Shown here: one piece after another, positions 29,507 to 38,689 of the stretch
How positions within the stretch are numbered: position 1 is the first letter of the stretch
Layout of the letters: every line of letters starts with the position of its first letter
Source of the DNA: Bacteroidota bacterium
GTDB taxonomy: Bacteria; Bacteroidota; Bacteroidia; Bacteroidales; F082
Assembly: GCA_016845175.1 (NCBI GenBank)
Contig: JAERTD010000014.1
Location: 124,001-188,000, forward strand
Reading direction: 5' to 3'
Length of the DNA: 64,000 nucleotides
Made by a program: the position numbers and the translations under genes
The notes under the pieces: generated by a model
Told to the model about the DNA's origin: nothing
Databases searched by the model: none
What the model saw: the letters and a program-made list of their open reading frames with translations, nothing else

Positions 29507-30616
29507 ATGGAAGGAAGAAACGAAGAACTAAAAGAAAACTCATATATAGCTGCAGGAAGGGGATGTTGTAAGGTAAGAGATGCCTCTGCTTCTCCGGCAG
29601 CAATTAGTCAGGTAAAGTGTTGTAAGCTCAAGACCCACAATTGGATGAGCGATATGCCCGAGATGGCCTCCGGAAATGGTCTGAAGGTAACTGAAGTCCG
29701 ATTTAAAAATGGTCGCAAGGAGTTTTTCCAGTATCCTGCAGAAATGAACTTAGCTGATGGTGAAATTGTTGCCGTCGAAGCAGCTCCCGGACATGATATT
29801 GGCATCGTAAGCCTGACTGGAGAATTGGTGCGCATCCAAATGCGACGCAAGAAAGTCGACACCAAAGCATCGGAACTAAAACGTGTGTTCAGACATGCCC
29901 GCCCCTCAGATGTGGAAAAATGGTTTGAAGCCCTGGAACTGGAGGATACTACCATGTACAGAACCCGGGTGATTGCCATGAACCTTGGCCTTGATATGAA
30001 GATCAATGATGTGGAGTATCAGGGAGATAAAACCAAGGCGATTTTTTATTATACCGCCAATGAACGGGTTGATTTCCGGGAGTTGATCAAAAAACTGGCA
30101 GAAGCTTTCAGGATCAGAATAGAAATGAAACAAATCGGTGTGCGCCAGGAAGCTGCCAAATTGGGTGGTATTGGTTCTTGCGGTCGCGAACTCTGTTGTT
30201 CCTCATGGATGAGCAGCTTCCATTCGGTATCAACGAATTCAGCCAGGGTGCAGCAATTATCCCTGAATCCTCAGAAACTAGCCGGTCAGTGTGGTAAATT
30301 GAAGTGCTGTTTGAACTATGAAGTGGACGATTATATCGATACCTTAAAACAGTTCCCACCTACCAATACCCGTCTGAAAACCAAAAAAGGGGAAGCATTT
30401 CATCAAAAGAATGAAGTATTTAAGAAAGTCATGTGGTACGCTTATGCCAATGACTCAAGCAATATGATGGCTATCCCCATTGGCAAGGTGAAAGAAATCG
30501 TACGAATGAACCGCAAGGGAAAGTTCCCTGTCGACCTGGAAAGTTTTGCCCTCCAGAGTGAGCAAAGTGGAAACGTAGAACACCATGATGAGAGTGAGCT
30601 CCTAAACTTCATATAA
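29507..30616 (+). CDS. ricT: RicT/PSP1 family regulatory protein
   Basis: 369 residues from the ATG at 29507, or 376 from 29486; the shorter form is preferred because a promoter box abuts the upstream ATG. The PSP1 domain covers about 95-260, with CGRELCCSSW and CGKLKCCLNYE carrying the conserved cysteines. The N-terminus has two further CC pairs (GCCK and KCCK, at about 20-21 and 38-39). In Bacillus the homologue YaaT (RicT) forms an Fe-S complex with RicA and RicF that affects RNase Y and development; the role in Bacteroidota is unsettled. gldH follows. Confidence 0.9.
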   Translation: MEGRNEELKENSYIAAGRGCCKVRDASASPAAISQVKCCKLKTHNWMSDMPEMASGNGLKVTEVRFKNGRKEFFQYPAEMNLADGEIVAVEAAPGHDIGIVSLTGELVRIQMRRKKVDTKASELKRVFRHARPSDVEKWFEALELEDTTMYRTRVIAMNLGLDMKINDVEYQGDKTKAIFYYTANERVDFRELIKKLAEAFRIRIEMKQIGVRQEAAKLGGIGSCGRELCCSSWMSSFHSVSTNSARVQQLSLNPQKLAGQCGKLKCCLNYEVDDYIDTLKQFPPTNTRLKTKKGEAFHQKNEVFKKVMWYAYANDSSNMMAIPIGKVKEIVRMNRKGKFPVDLESFALQSEQSGNVEHHDESELLNFI

Positions 30617-30673
30617 TACCATGTTGGCACAATATTTAAGTTGTTTTTTCATTATGTAAGCAATGCGCCTTTT

Positions 30674-31141
30674 ATGTTAAAGCCTACCCAAATATTAAGT
30701 GTACTCCTGCTGCTATTATTGACTTCCTGTGGATGGAATACCTATTACCATGAGCAAATCACCCTGGAAGATAGCCGATGGTATAAGGCTTCTGCAGCCA
30801 GGTTTAATGTGTCGGTCCAGGACACCATCAACCCCTTTGATTTTTATATAAACATCAGAAATACAACTACCTACCGCTATAGTAACCTCTATCTGTTTAT
30901 TTCCACCAGATTTCCCAATGGCAATGTAAGTCGCGATACTGTTGAATTTATCCTTGCCGATGAAAGTGGGAAGTGGTATGGGAAAGGATGGGGTAAGCTC
31001 AAGGATAATAGCGTAAGGGTGAATGAATCCTTGCAATTTCCAATTAAGGGGAATTATGAGTTTTTAATACAACAGGCCATGCGCGAAGATACCCTAAAGG
31101 GAATTAGCGATATTGGGATTAAAATAGTTAGATCTGAATAG
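30674..31141 (+). CDS. gldH: Gliding motility lipoprotein GldH
   Basis: 155 residues from the ATG at 30674, which gives a lipoprotein signal with lipobox Cys19 (LLTSCG); a longer frame from 30641 is a TTG reading without such a signal. The mature part matches GldH in size and in features such as YYHE near its start, the NTTTYRYSNLYLFI strand and GKGWGKL. GldH is needed for gliding and for function of the GldKLMN/type IX secretion motor in Flavobacterium. Its position after ricT and before a PBP1A gene is the usual one. Confidence 0.88.
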   Translation: MLKPTQILSVLLLLLLTSCGWNTYYHEQITLEDSRWYKASAARFNVSVQDTINPFDFYINIRNTTTYRYSNLYLFISTRFPNGNVSRDTVEFILADESGKWYGKGWGKLKDNSVRVNESLQFPIKGNYEFLIQQAMREDTLKGISDIGIKIVRSE

Positions 31142-31158
31142 GGAATAAGTTATACGAG

Positions 31159-33447
31159 ATGACAGACCAACCGACAGATACAGGCAAGAAAAAGAAGGAC
31201 AGGAGGTTCTTTAACTATGTATTCAAGCTTTGGTTTTTATGGGTGGTTATGATGGCCGCTGTGGTGCTGTTGTTTTATGGGGTGGTGCAGGAATGGTTTG
31301 GTCCCATGCCCACCTTCGAACAACTGGAAAACCCAGAAAGCAACCTGGCCTCGGAAGTGTATTCCTCTGATGGTGAATTGTTGGGGACCTATTTCATTGA
31401 AAACAGGTCCAACATTAGTTACCGAGAGGTTTCTCCTCACTTGATTAACGCTCTGAAAGCCATCGAAGACATTCGCTTTGAAGACCATGCAGGCGTGGAT
31501 GAGAAAGCCCTGGTACGTGTGGCTTATGGTGTGTTGACTGGTAACCGAAAAGGGGGTGGCAGTACATTGACCCAGCAGTTGGCCAAAAACCTGTTTCCCA
31601 GGGGCCGCTTGAATACCCTGCAACTCATCATGCGGAAATTCCAGGAATGGGTGACGGCCATCAAATTGGAACGTTATTATTCCAAGGAAGAGATAATCTC
31701 CATGTACCTGAATACGGTATTTTATGGGCACAATGCCTATGGTATCAAATCGGCCACATCCACTTTCTTTGGAAAAACTCCGGATTCATTAAATATCCAG
31801 GAAGCAGCACTCATGGCAGGGGTGGTTAACGCACCCTCCAGATACAGTCCCATAAGCAAACCTGATAATGCGTTGAATCGGAGGAATCTGGTGCTTCAGC
31901 AAATGGCCAAATATGAATTTATTACGGCTGAGGATTATGATTCCATCAGCCAGCTGCCTTTGGGCGTATCCCGGTATACTGTGCTGGATCACAACCAGGG
32001 ATTGGCCACCTATCTCAGAGAATATTTGAGAGGCGAGCTTAAGAAATGGTGCAAAACCCACTATAAGGCCGATGGAAGTCCATATAATTTGTACAAGGAT
32101 GGCTTGAGAATATATACCACCATCAATTCGCAAATGCAGCGTTATGCCGAACAAGCGGTTCGCGAGCATATGGCCTATGACCTGCAGCCGGCATTCTACA
32201 AACACTGGGAAGGATATACCTATGCCCCTTTTGATTTTGAGAAGGATTCCATACAAAAGGAAATAGATAAGATCATGCTTCAGGCGGTAAAGAGAAGCGA
32301 GCGTTACCGACTCATGCGCAAGGGGGGTGCTGATATGGACTCCATATTAAGGGCATTCCAAACCCCTGCAGAAATGCGGGTATTCAAATGGATGGGCCCT
32401 GTGGATACCATCATGACACCCATGGATTCCATTCGCTACTATAAAAACCTCTTGCGAGCCGGCTTGATGTCCATGGAAACCCATACAGGATATGTAAGAG
32501 CTTATGTGGGTGGTGTTGATTACAGATATTTTAAATTTGATCATGTAACACAGGGGCAGCGACAGGTGGGTTCCACATTCAAACCTTTTCTTTACACGCT
32601 GGCTATGCAGGAAGGGGAGTACTCCCCCTGTTATAAGGTTCCTAATATTTCCTACAGTGTGGAATTGTATGATGGCAGTTTCTGGAATCCCCGAAATTCA
32701 TCTGATGACAGAATCGGTGAAGAGGTTACACTTAAATGGGCATTGGCCAACTCCAATAACTGGATTTCAGCCTATCTCATCAAAAGATTTTCACCACAGT
32801 CGGTGGCTAAAATGGCAAAGAAAATGGGTGTTAAATCCCATATTCCATCTGTTCCCGCCATTGCCCTGGGAACCCCTGATTTATCCCTTTATGAAATGGT
32901 GGGAGCCATGAATACTTTTGCCAATAAAGGTGTTTATGTTACACCCACGTTTGTGACAAAGATAGAGGACAAAAATGGCAATGTGCTGGAGCGTTTTGTA
33001 CCTGATAAGAATGAAGCCATGAGTGAGGTAACTGCCTATAAAATGGTTGAATTGATGAAGGGCGTGGTAGAAAGTGGCACAGGTATTCGCCTGAGGTATA
33101 AATATGGCTACAACAACCCAGTAGCAGGAAAAACCGGCACTACTCAGAACCAGAGTGATGGTTGGTTTATGGGGGTTACCCCTGACATCACCACTGGCGT
33201 TTGGGTAGGCTGTGAGGATCGCTCAGCACATTTCAGAACAATTACACTGGGACAAGGGGCCAATATGGCACTACCCATCTGGGCACTCTATATGCGAAAA
33301 GTCTACGACGATCCCTCCCTGGGCATCAGCATGGGCGACTTTGAAAAACCCCTCAAAGATGTTTCCATCGAATTCGACTGCGAAAAATACGATCGTGAGA
33401 ACAGTTCCGGCTTTGATGATAGCGGCGGCGGAATCGATGAGTTCTAG
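31159..33447 (+). CDS. mrcA: Class A penicillin-binding protein 1A (peptidoglycan glycosyltransferase/transpeptidase)
   Basis: 762 residues. Cytoplasmic basic start, one membrane helix (about 24-43), GT51 glycosyltransferase domain with IEDIRFEDHAG (catalytic Glu103) and GGSTLTQQLAKN, then a transpeptidase domain with Ser472-x-x-Lys in GSTFKPF, SNN in ALANSNNW, and Lys658-Thr-Gly in AGKTGTTQN. It polymerises and cross-links peptidoglycan in the periplasm. The acidic, Gly/Ser-rich C-terminus (GFDDSGGGIDEF) is short and disordered. It starts 17 bp after gldH. Confidence 0.95.
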   Translation: MTDQPTDTGKKKKDRRFFNYVFKLWFLWVVMMAAVVLLFYGVVQEWFGPMPTFEQLENPESNLASEVYSSDGELLGTYFIENRSNISYREVSPHLINALKAIEDIRFEDHAGVDEKALVRVAYGVLTGNRKGGGSTLTQQLAKNLFPRGRLNTLQLIMRKFQEWVTAIKLERYYSKEEIISMYLNTVFYGHNAYGIKSATSTFFGKTPDSLNIQEAALMAGVVNAPSRYSPISKPDNALNRRNLVLQQMAKYEFITAEDYDSISQLPLGVSRYTVLDHNQGLATYLREYLRGELKKWCKTHYKADGSPYNLYKDGLRIYTTINSQMQRYAEQAVREHMAYDLQPAFYKHWEGYTYAPFDFEKDSIQKEIDKIMLQAVKRSERYRLMRKGGADMDSILRAFQTPAEMRVFKWMGPVDTIMTPMDSIRYYKNLLRAGLMSMETHTGYVRAYVGGVDYRYFKFDHVTQGQRQVGSTFKPFLYTLAMQEGEYSPCYKVPNISYSVELYDGSFWNPRNSSDDRIGEEVTLKWALANSNNWISAYLIKRFSPQSVAKMAKKMGVKSHIPSVPAIALGTPDLSLYEMVGAMNTFANKGVYVTPTFVTKIEDKNGNVLERFVPDKNEAMSEVTAYKMVELMKGVVESGTGIRLRYKYGYNNPVAGKTGTTQNQSDGWFMGVTPDITTGVWVGCEDRSAHFRTITLGQGANMALPIWALYMRKVYDDPSLGISMGDFEKPLKDVSIEFDCEKYDRENSSGFDDSGGGIDEF

Positions 33448-33489
33448 ACCTGAATGACATTTTAGAAATCTCTTAAAGAGCGTAGGCCT

Positions 33490-33582
33490 GAAAGAACGGC
33501 GGGCGTGTGAAAGCATGTGCGAGGACAGCTTCGTTCTTTCTTGATTCTTTTTTATCCTTTTCTTATCAAGAAGAAAAGGATA
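33490..33582. repeat. Intergenic element with two inverted repeats
   Basis: GAAAGAACG (33490-33498) pairs with CGTTCTTTC (33532-33540), and the perfect 12-bp TATCCTTTTCTT (33553-33564) pairs with AAGAAAAGGATA (33571-33582) over a 6-base loop. It sits between two convergent genes. The layout resembles dispersed intergenic repeats I recall from Bacteroidota genomes; it may also serve as a bidirectional terminator. No coding potential. Confidence 0.5.
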
Positions 33583-33660
33583 TGCCTGTCTGGCATGAAG
33601 ACGATAATCTTAGTTTATGAAGGCGATTTTTGTTGTTTTAGTCTCTAATTGAGAGGTTTA

Positions 33661-35706
33661 CTATTCCTTTGCCATTTCAGCTCCTTCTTTGGCAATCTTG
33701 TTGATGGTAGGGTTTAACATAAAGGATGACACATGCCACTGCACACCGAAGTGGGCACTGATCTCCGTTTCCAGATTGACTGCAGCCAGAGAATCCAGTC
33801 CATAAGACAACAGATGTTTTTCAGGATCAATATCCTCTAGTTTAAAATGTTGGTTTCTGACAATCCAATGGGTCAGCCACTCTTTAATGGCTTCTTCAGT
33901 AGGCTCAGGGTGCTCCTGTGCTTGACTCGGAGCTTCTGTTTGTTTTTGTTGCCAGGAGGCAACCACTGAAAGTTGCTCGTTCAAAAATAGGTTCTTACAA
34001 TGACGCCTTTGAATTTTTCCACTGGATGTCAAGGGTAAACTCCCGGTTCGGATCAGGATAATGGCATAAACTTCTAACTCATGCTCCATGGCTATGTCTT
34101 GCCTGATTGTATTCAATATGGGCTCATAATCATCCAGTCGCATGGCTGTTCTTTCCAGCTCCTGAACCACTGCCAACTTCTCGTCTCCTTCTACCACCAA
34201 AGGAAAGGCAGCCCCTCCATATTGTCTGAGTGTTGTGGAATTGTGTTGTACAGTAAATTCAATATCTGTTGGGTAATAATTGACACCTCTAATAATGATC
34301 AGGTCTTTCAGTCGGCCGGTAATATAGAGTTCCTCCTGGTGGAAAAAGCCCAGGTCGCCACTTCTCATAAAATGACCTTCATGGGTGTCCGCCAATTGTG
34401 CATGAAAAATTTGGTGGCTAAGCTCCTGATTATTCCAATAGCCTTTGGCAACTGTTGGTCCGGCAATCCAAACCTCGCCAATAGTTCCATCCTGAACCTC
34501 AAGATGTGTTTCAGGGTCGACGATCAGAACCTTTGTATCCATCCAAAGATGTCCGCAACCTACCAGCTTGATTCCATTTTCCTCTTGCTCAGCTAAAATA
34601 TTGATTTGATTCTTTGACAAAGAATCTGCATCCACATTCAGATATTTGGGTCCGGCACCCATATGGCTTCCGCTGACAATTAAAGTGCCTTCAGCCAGAC
34701 CGTAACAAGGAAACAGCATATTTCTGCTCATTTCTGAAGCCTTCAAACCCATGGCAAAAGTTTCTAAAGTGGATTGGCGGATGGGCTCAGCACCACAATA
34801 AAATGTTTCCATATGGCTCAGATCAAAAGAAGCCCTTTCTTCTTCAGTGGTTTTTTGTATGCAATAATCATAACTGAAATTGGGGCCACCACCATTATTG
34901 GCCTTGTATTTGTCAATGGCCTTTAACCAGTTTAAAGGGTTCTTTAGAAAAGTAACCGGCGGCATGATTACATTGGCACCTCCCACATAGGCAGGTTGAA
35001 TAATAGTGCCAATCAAACCCATGTCATGAAAAATAGGCAGCCAGTTCACCCCCTGCAGGTTTTCATCGAAGGAAAAAGATCGCCGGATGTATTCGGAATT
35101 GTAAATGATATTCCCATGGCTGATCATTACTCCCTTGGGCTCACCTGTAGACCCTGAAGTATATTGCAAAAGAGCCAGATCCTCGGATTGAATATCAGGC
35201 ATTTTCCATCCGGAGGCATCGCTTTCATGAAAGTCCTCAAAAACTACCCAATTGATGGTGTTAAGAATATCATCATCTGCAAAATTCCTGGAGATATCTT
35301 CGGAAACTTTACGAGACAATAGGCTGATCGTAGCTCCCGAATCTTTGATGATGCTCACCACCCTGTCAAGGCTTCGGTTGCGTCGGGGTGGATAGGCCGG
35401 GATAGCGATCATGCCTGCATATAAACAACCAAAAAAAGCAGCTACATAGTCAAGTCCGGTTGGGAAAAGAAGTAAAATACGATCTCCTTTTTTTCCATGC
35501 TTGAGAAGGTTTTGGGCTACCATTCTTGCTTTGCTGTCCAGCTGCTTTATGGTGAATGAAGCTGTTTCTGTTTCCCCATCTTCCAGAAAACGATAAATGT
35601 TTTTGTCGGGTGTGCGAATGGCACGCTCATTAATTATGCTGACTATATTTTCTGCGCCTTCCAGGTGTGGGTCGTAGTACTCATGGCTTGGTTGTGCGGT
35701 CATCAT
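33661..35706 (-). CDS. Fatty acyl-AMP ligase fused to an acyl carrier protein
   Basis: 681 residues. Residues 1-590 or so are an adenylate-forming enzyme of the FAAL type: LLQYTSGSTGEPKGVMISHGN (179-199), RSGDLGF, and LTSSGKIQRRH near the end of the domain. FAALs activate a fatty acid as acyl-AMP and pass it to a carrier protein and not to CoA. Residues 600-681 are an ACP domain with the phosphopantetheine site Ser639 in GLDSLAAV, so the enzyme probably loads its own carrier. It sits 101 bp downstream of a radical SAM gene on the same strand. Likely first step in making a specialised acyl group; chain length unknown. Confidence 0.9.
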   Translation of the reverse strand: MMTAQPSHEYYDPHLEGAENIVSIINERAIRTPDKNIYRFLEDGETETASFTIKQLDSKARMVAQNLLKHGKKGDRILLLFPTGLDYVAAFFGCLYAGMIAIPAYPPRRNRSLDRVVSIIKDSGATISLLSRKVSEDISRNFADDDILNTINWVVFEDFHESDASGWKMPDIQSEDLALLQYTSGSTGEPKGVMISHGNIIYNSEYIRRSFSFDENLQGVNWLPIFHDMGLIGTIIQPAYVGGANVIMPPVTFLKNPLNWLKAIDKYKANNGGGPNFSYDYCIQKTTEEERASFDLSHMETFYCGAEPIRQSTLETFAMGLKASEMSRNMLFPCYGLAEGTLIVSGSHMGAGPKYLNVDADSLSKNQINILAEQEENGIKLVGCGHLWMDTKVLIVDPETHLEVQDGTIGEVWIAGPTVAKGYWNNQELSHQIFHAQLADTHEGHFMRSGDLGFFHQEELYITGRLKDLIIIRGVNYYPTDIEFTVQHNSTTLRQYGGAAFPLVVEGDEKLAVVQELERTAMRLDDYEPILNTIRQDIAMEHELEVYAIILIRTGSLPLTSSGKIQRRHCKNLFLNEQLSVVASWQQKQTEAPSQAQEHPEPTEEAIKEWLTHWIVRNQHFKLEDIDPEKHLLSYGLDSLAAVNLETEISAHFGVQWHVSSFMLNPTINKIAKEGAEMAKE

Positions 35707-35738
35707 GTATCAGGACTTATGTTTGCTTTCATGTCTGA

Positions 35739-35746
35739 CAAAAATA
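35739..35746 (-). promoter_or_regulatory. -7 type promoter box TATTTTTG before the FAAL gene
   Basis: TAnnTTTG match on the minus strand, 32 bp upstream of the start at 35706, suggesting the FAAL gene can be transcribed apart from the radical SAM genes. Confidence 0.45.
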
Positions 35747-35807
35747 GAAATTTCTGCCACACCCAATTCAATGGAGAAAGCTATCGGAACTGCAAAACCA
35801 CCTGAGT

Positions 35808-37238
35808 TTATAAATGATGAAAGGCTCCCTCTGCAGGAATCAAATCATTCATTTTCATAGTAATTGAGGTTAACTGGCGATAGACTTCTGCATAGTCATA
35901 ATCTCTGCTGTGTCCTTCAAAAACAGTATTGTGGTATTTCAGGTTGGTAGACAAAGCCCATCCTGCAGCAAATGGGTTTTTGGTCGATTTCAAGGTGTTC
36001 AGGTATTTCCTTTTTAATACTTTCAGGTCGAACATCCGTTTCCATTCCTCCTCCATTAATTCCTGGAATTCGTCGGTGGTCATATGCTTGGGATGGATCA
36101 CGCAATTGAAAAAAGTAAATTTATTCCAGGCTTCAGGAAAGTTGGTGTCGGAAATTCTATTTTCTTTCAACATATTCTGATAGGTCAGGGTTCCGGGTAA
36201 GGGCGTAAGCATGCCTGGCTGAATGCAATCCACTCCCGAATTGATGAAATAATCGGTACGTGCCTGAATGGTCTCTCTGGTATCCGAATCCAAACCAAAG
36301 ATAAAACTACCCAGAACCGCAATTCCTGCCTTGTGAAATGCATCATATACCTTCTCATAGTTTTCAACTCCAGTTTTGAGATTGGTAATTTTCTCTGAGG
36401 CTTCCAGTTGGCTGGTAAGTTCCGATTCAATACCCAGCAATACCATGCGGCATCCGGCTTCCGACATCAATTGCATGGCTTCTGCATCATCGGCCAGATT
36501 CATGGAGCAAAAGGTGTACCATTCTTTTTGAACCCCACTTTTGATAAATGCACGGCATATACTCTTGGCTCTTTCCGCGTGTTTCTTTCCATAGCCATAG
36601 AAATCATCATCCACAATATACATTCTGTTTTGTGGAATCATCTTATATTCTTCCACCACATCGTCCACCGACCGGTATCGGTATTTACGACCGTTAAAGG
36701 AATGCACACTGCAGAAATCACATTTCATTGGACAACCTCGGGTGGTTTGTAAACTGCCAAGCCCATAACCTTTGGGGTATAAATCGATACGTGGATATGG
36801 TGAGTCGTACAAAGGTTCAAGTTCTCCCTGATACATGGGTTGCATATTACCTTTTTCAAAATCATCGATCAATTGAGGCCAAACACTCTCACCCTCTCCT
36901 TTAACCACAGTGTCCACATGCTTCAGTGCTTCTTCAGACATATAGGTAGCATGTATGCCACCCATGACAGTTTTGATGCCTTGTTTGCTGTATAATTGTG
37001 CAAGTTCATATGCTCTGGTGGCCTGGGAAGTCAGTGCAGTAAATCCTACCAAATCAGCAGGTTCGTATTGAAAGGTTTCGAGATTCTCATCCCTAATTAC
37101 GATCTCCCAATGGTCAGGTGTTAGGGCTGCCATGATGCCCAGACTCATGGGAGGAACACTATAGTCATCAGTATTAAAAATGCCTTTCTTGTAGATGTTT
37201 TTAGGATTTACAAGTAGAAGTTTCTTTTTGTGTGTCAT
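35808..37238 (-). CDS. B12-binding domain radical SAM protein, copy 1
   Basis: 476 residues. The N-terminal region (about 1-140) has the B12-binding Rossmann-like pattern (LLLVNPKN, ADLVGFTALTSQ, VMGGIHATYM). The radical SAM core has Cys169-x3-Cys173-x2-Cys176 in RGCPMKCDFCSVHSFNG, ligands of the [4Fe-4S] cluster. A C-terminal extension of about 100 residues follows. The class includes methyltransferases and ring-forming enzymes (BchE, HpnP-like); the reaction here is unknown. It is one of four paralogues in the locus with the same architecture and similar length. The gap to copy 2 upstream is 25 bp, so they share a transcript. Confidence 0.9.
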   Translation of the reverse strand: MTHKKKLLLVNPKNIYKKGIFNTDDYSVPPMSLGIMAALTPDHWEIVIRDENLETFQYEPADLVGFTALTSQATRAYELAQLYSKQGIKTVMGGIHATYMSEEALKHVDTVVKGEGESVWPQLIDDFEKGNMQPMYQGELEPLYDSPYPRIDLYPKGYGLGSLQTTRGCPMKCDFCSVHSFNGRKYRYRSVDDVVEEYKMIPQNRMYIVDDDFYGYGKKHAERAKSICRAFIKSGVQKEWYTFCSMNLADDAEAMQLMSEAGCRMVLLGIESELTSQLEASEKITNLKTGVENYEKVYDAFHKAGIAVLGSFIFGLDSDTRETIQARTDYFINSGVDCIQPGMLTPLPGTLTYQNMLKENRISDTNFPEAWNKFTFFNCVIHPKHMTTDEFQELMEEEWKRMFDLKVLKRKYLNTLKSTKNPFAAGWALSTNLKYHNTVFEGHSRDYDYAEVYRQLTSITMKMNDLIPAEGAFHHL

Positions 37239-37263
37239 GCAAGTAGTTTAGCATATTTAATTA

Positions 37264-38628
37264 TCAGATATACTCTTCTTTGGAGCCCAATCGCTCCTTA
37301 ATATTTTCAAAAGTTAGATTGTGGTAGTGGATATTTGAATTATGTGACCAGGTGGCCGAGATGGCATTTTTGGTCAGTTTAAGTGCATTAATGAATTTCC
37401 TTTTCATCTGCTTTTCATCATACAAGCGTTCCCAAGTGGCTCGAACTGCATGGCTTAAGTCCTCAGCAGACATAAGTTTGGGCTGGTATACAACCTCAAC
37501 AAAATCGTAATGGGCCCAGTCCTCAGGAAAATTGTTGTAAATCAGACGACCATCAGCTTTCATTCGTTCAAAAAGAGGAGTTCCCGGAAGTGGGGTAAGT
37601 ATGGAAGCCTGAACCGTATCGATATCGGAATCGAGGATATAGGTAGTTCTGTTGGCAATGGTTTCAGCAGTATCAGTATCCAGTCCGTAGATAAAGGCTC
37701 CCAATACAGCCATCCCATAGCTGTGAATTTTGTCATAGACCTTCTGGAAATTCTCCACGCCAATCCTGATATTCTGTTTTTTATTGGCTGATTCCAATTG
37801 GTCGATAAGTTCCGACTCAATGCCCAAAAATATCATTCTGCAGCCTGCTTCAGCCATATATTGAAGGGCTTCATCTTGCTCGGCAACATTCATTGATGCT
37901 GCACAAAACCAATCTTTCTTAATGCCTCTTCGGATAATTTCCTTGCAGATATCCACCACATGCTGGGCTGACTTCTTAGAGTACCCAATGAAATTATCAT
38001 CAACTATATACACACGTTGTTGGGGGATGCGCTCAAATTCGTCAACAACATCTGAAACCGATTTGTGTCGGTATCGTTTTCCATTAAAGGAATGCACTGA
38101 ACAAAAATCACAGGAATGGGGACAGCCTCTGGTGGTTTGCACACTTCCAAAGGCATATTCCTCATGATAAAGGTCTATGCGTGGTTTTGGAGATTCAACC
38201 ATGGGAAGCAATTCTCCCTGGTAGCGTTTTTTCAAACTGCCTTTTTCGAAATCTTCAATAAGCTGTACCCATACGCTCTCTGCTTCACCCACCACAACCA
38301 CATCGGCCTGCTTTTCAGCTTCCTCGGGCATAACAGATACATGAATGCCACCAATAACAGTGGGAATATTGTGTTCTTTGTAAATCCCGGCTAATTCATA
38401 AGCACGGGTAACCTGGGCTGTTAGGGCCGTAAGGCCTACCAAATCTGCCTCCCTGAATTGAAAACGCTCGAAGTTTTCATCCAGAAGTTCCACCTCCCAA
38501 TGGTCTGGTGTTAATGCCGCAACGATACCCAAACTCATGGGTGGGTATATGGATTTAGCATCTAAAGTCAGACCGAGTCTCTTGGTACTCAGAGGGTTTA
38601 TCAGCAGTAGTTTCCTCTTTTTACGCAA
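37264..38628 (-). CDS. B12-binding domain radical SAM protein, copy 2
   Basis: 454 residues, same layout as its neighbours: LLLINPLSTKR start, GGIHVSVMPEEA in the B12-type domain, and Cys169, 173 and 176 in RGCPHSCDFCSVHSFNG. It differs from copy 1 throughout, so the duplication is not recent. A possible TAnnTTTG box (TAGCTTTG, minus strand, 38685-38692) lies 56 bp before its start at the very end of copy 3. Substrate unknown; placement next to the FAAL-ACP gene suggests a carrier-bound acyl chain or a lipid. Confidence 0.9.
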   Translation of the reverse strand: MRKKRKLLLINPLSTKRLGLTLDAKSIYPPMSLGIVAALTPDHWEVELLDENFERFQFREADLVGLTALTAQVTRAYELAGIYKEHNIPTVIGGIHVSVMPEEAEKQADVVVVGEAESVWVQLIEDFEKGSLKKRYQGELLPMVESPKPRIDLYHEEYAFGSVQTTRGCPHSCDFCSVHSFNGKRYRHKSVSDVVDEFERIPQQRVYIVDDNFIGYSKKSAQHVVDICKEIIRRGIKKDWFCAASMNVAEQDEALQYMAEAGCRMIFLGIESELIDQLESANKKQNIRIGVENFQKVYDKIHSYGMAVLGAFIYGLDTDTAETIANRTTYILDSDIDTVQASILTPLPGTPLFERMKADGRLIYNNFPEDWAHYDFVEVVYQPKLMSAEDLSHAVRATWERLYDEKQMKRKFINALKLTKNAISATWSHNSNIHYHNLTFENIKERLGSKEEYI

Positions 38629-38689
38629 TAGTTTCTATATACTCGTCTCTGTTGTAATGGTGAGCTCGTGTATACCAGTAGTAGCAAAG

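Noticed and set aside
31237..32256. Two long minus-strand frames (164 and 155 codons) opposite PBP1A
   Set aside because: Both fall inside the glycosyltransferase and transpeptidase domains of an intact gene and show no protein features.
34081..34596. 171-codon frame antisense to the FAAL gene
   Set aside because: Shadow of a strongly conserved coding region; no motif or promoter.
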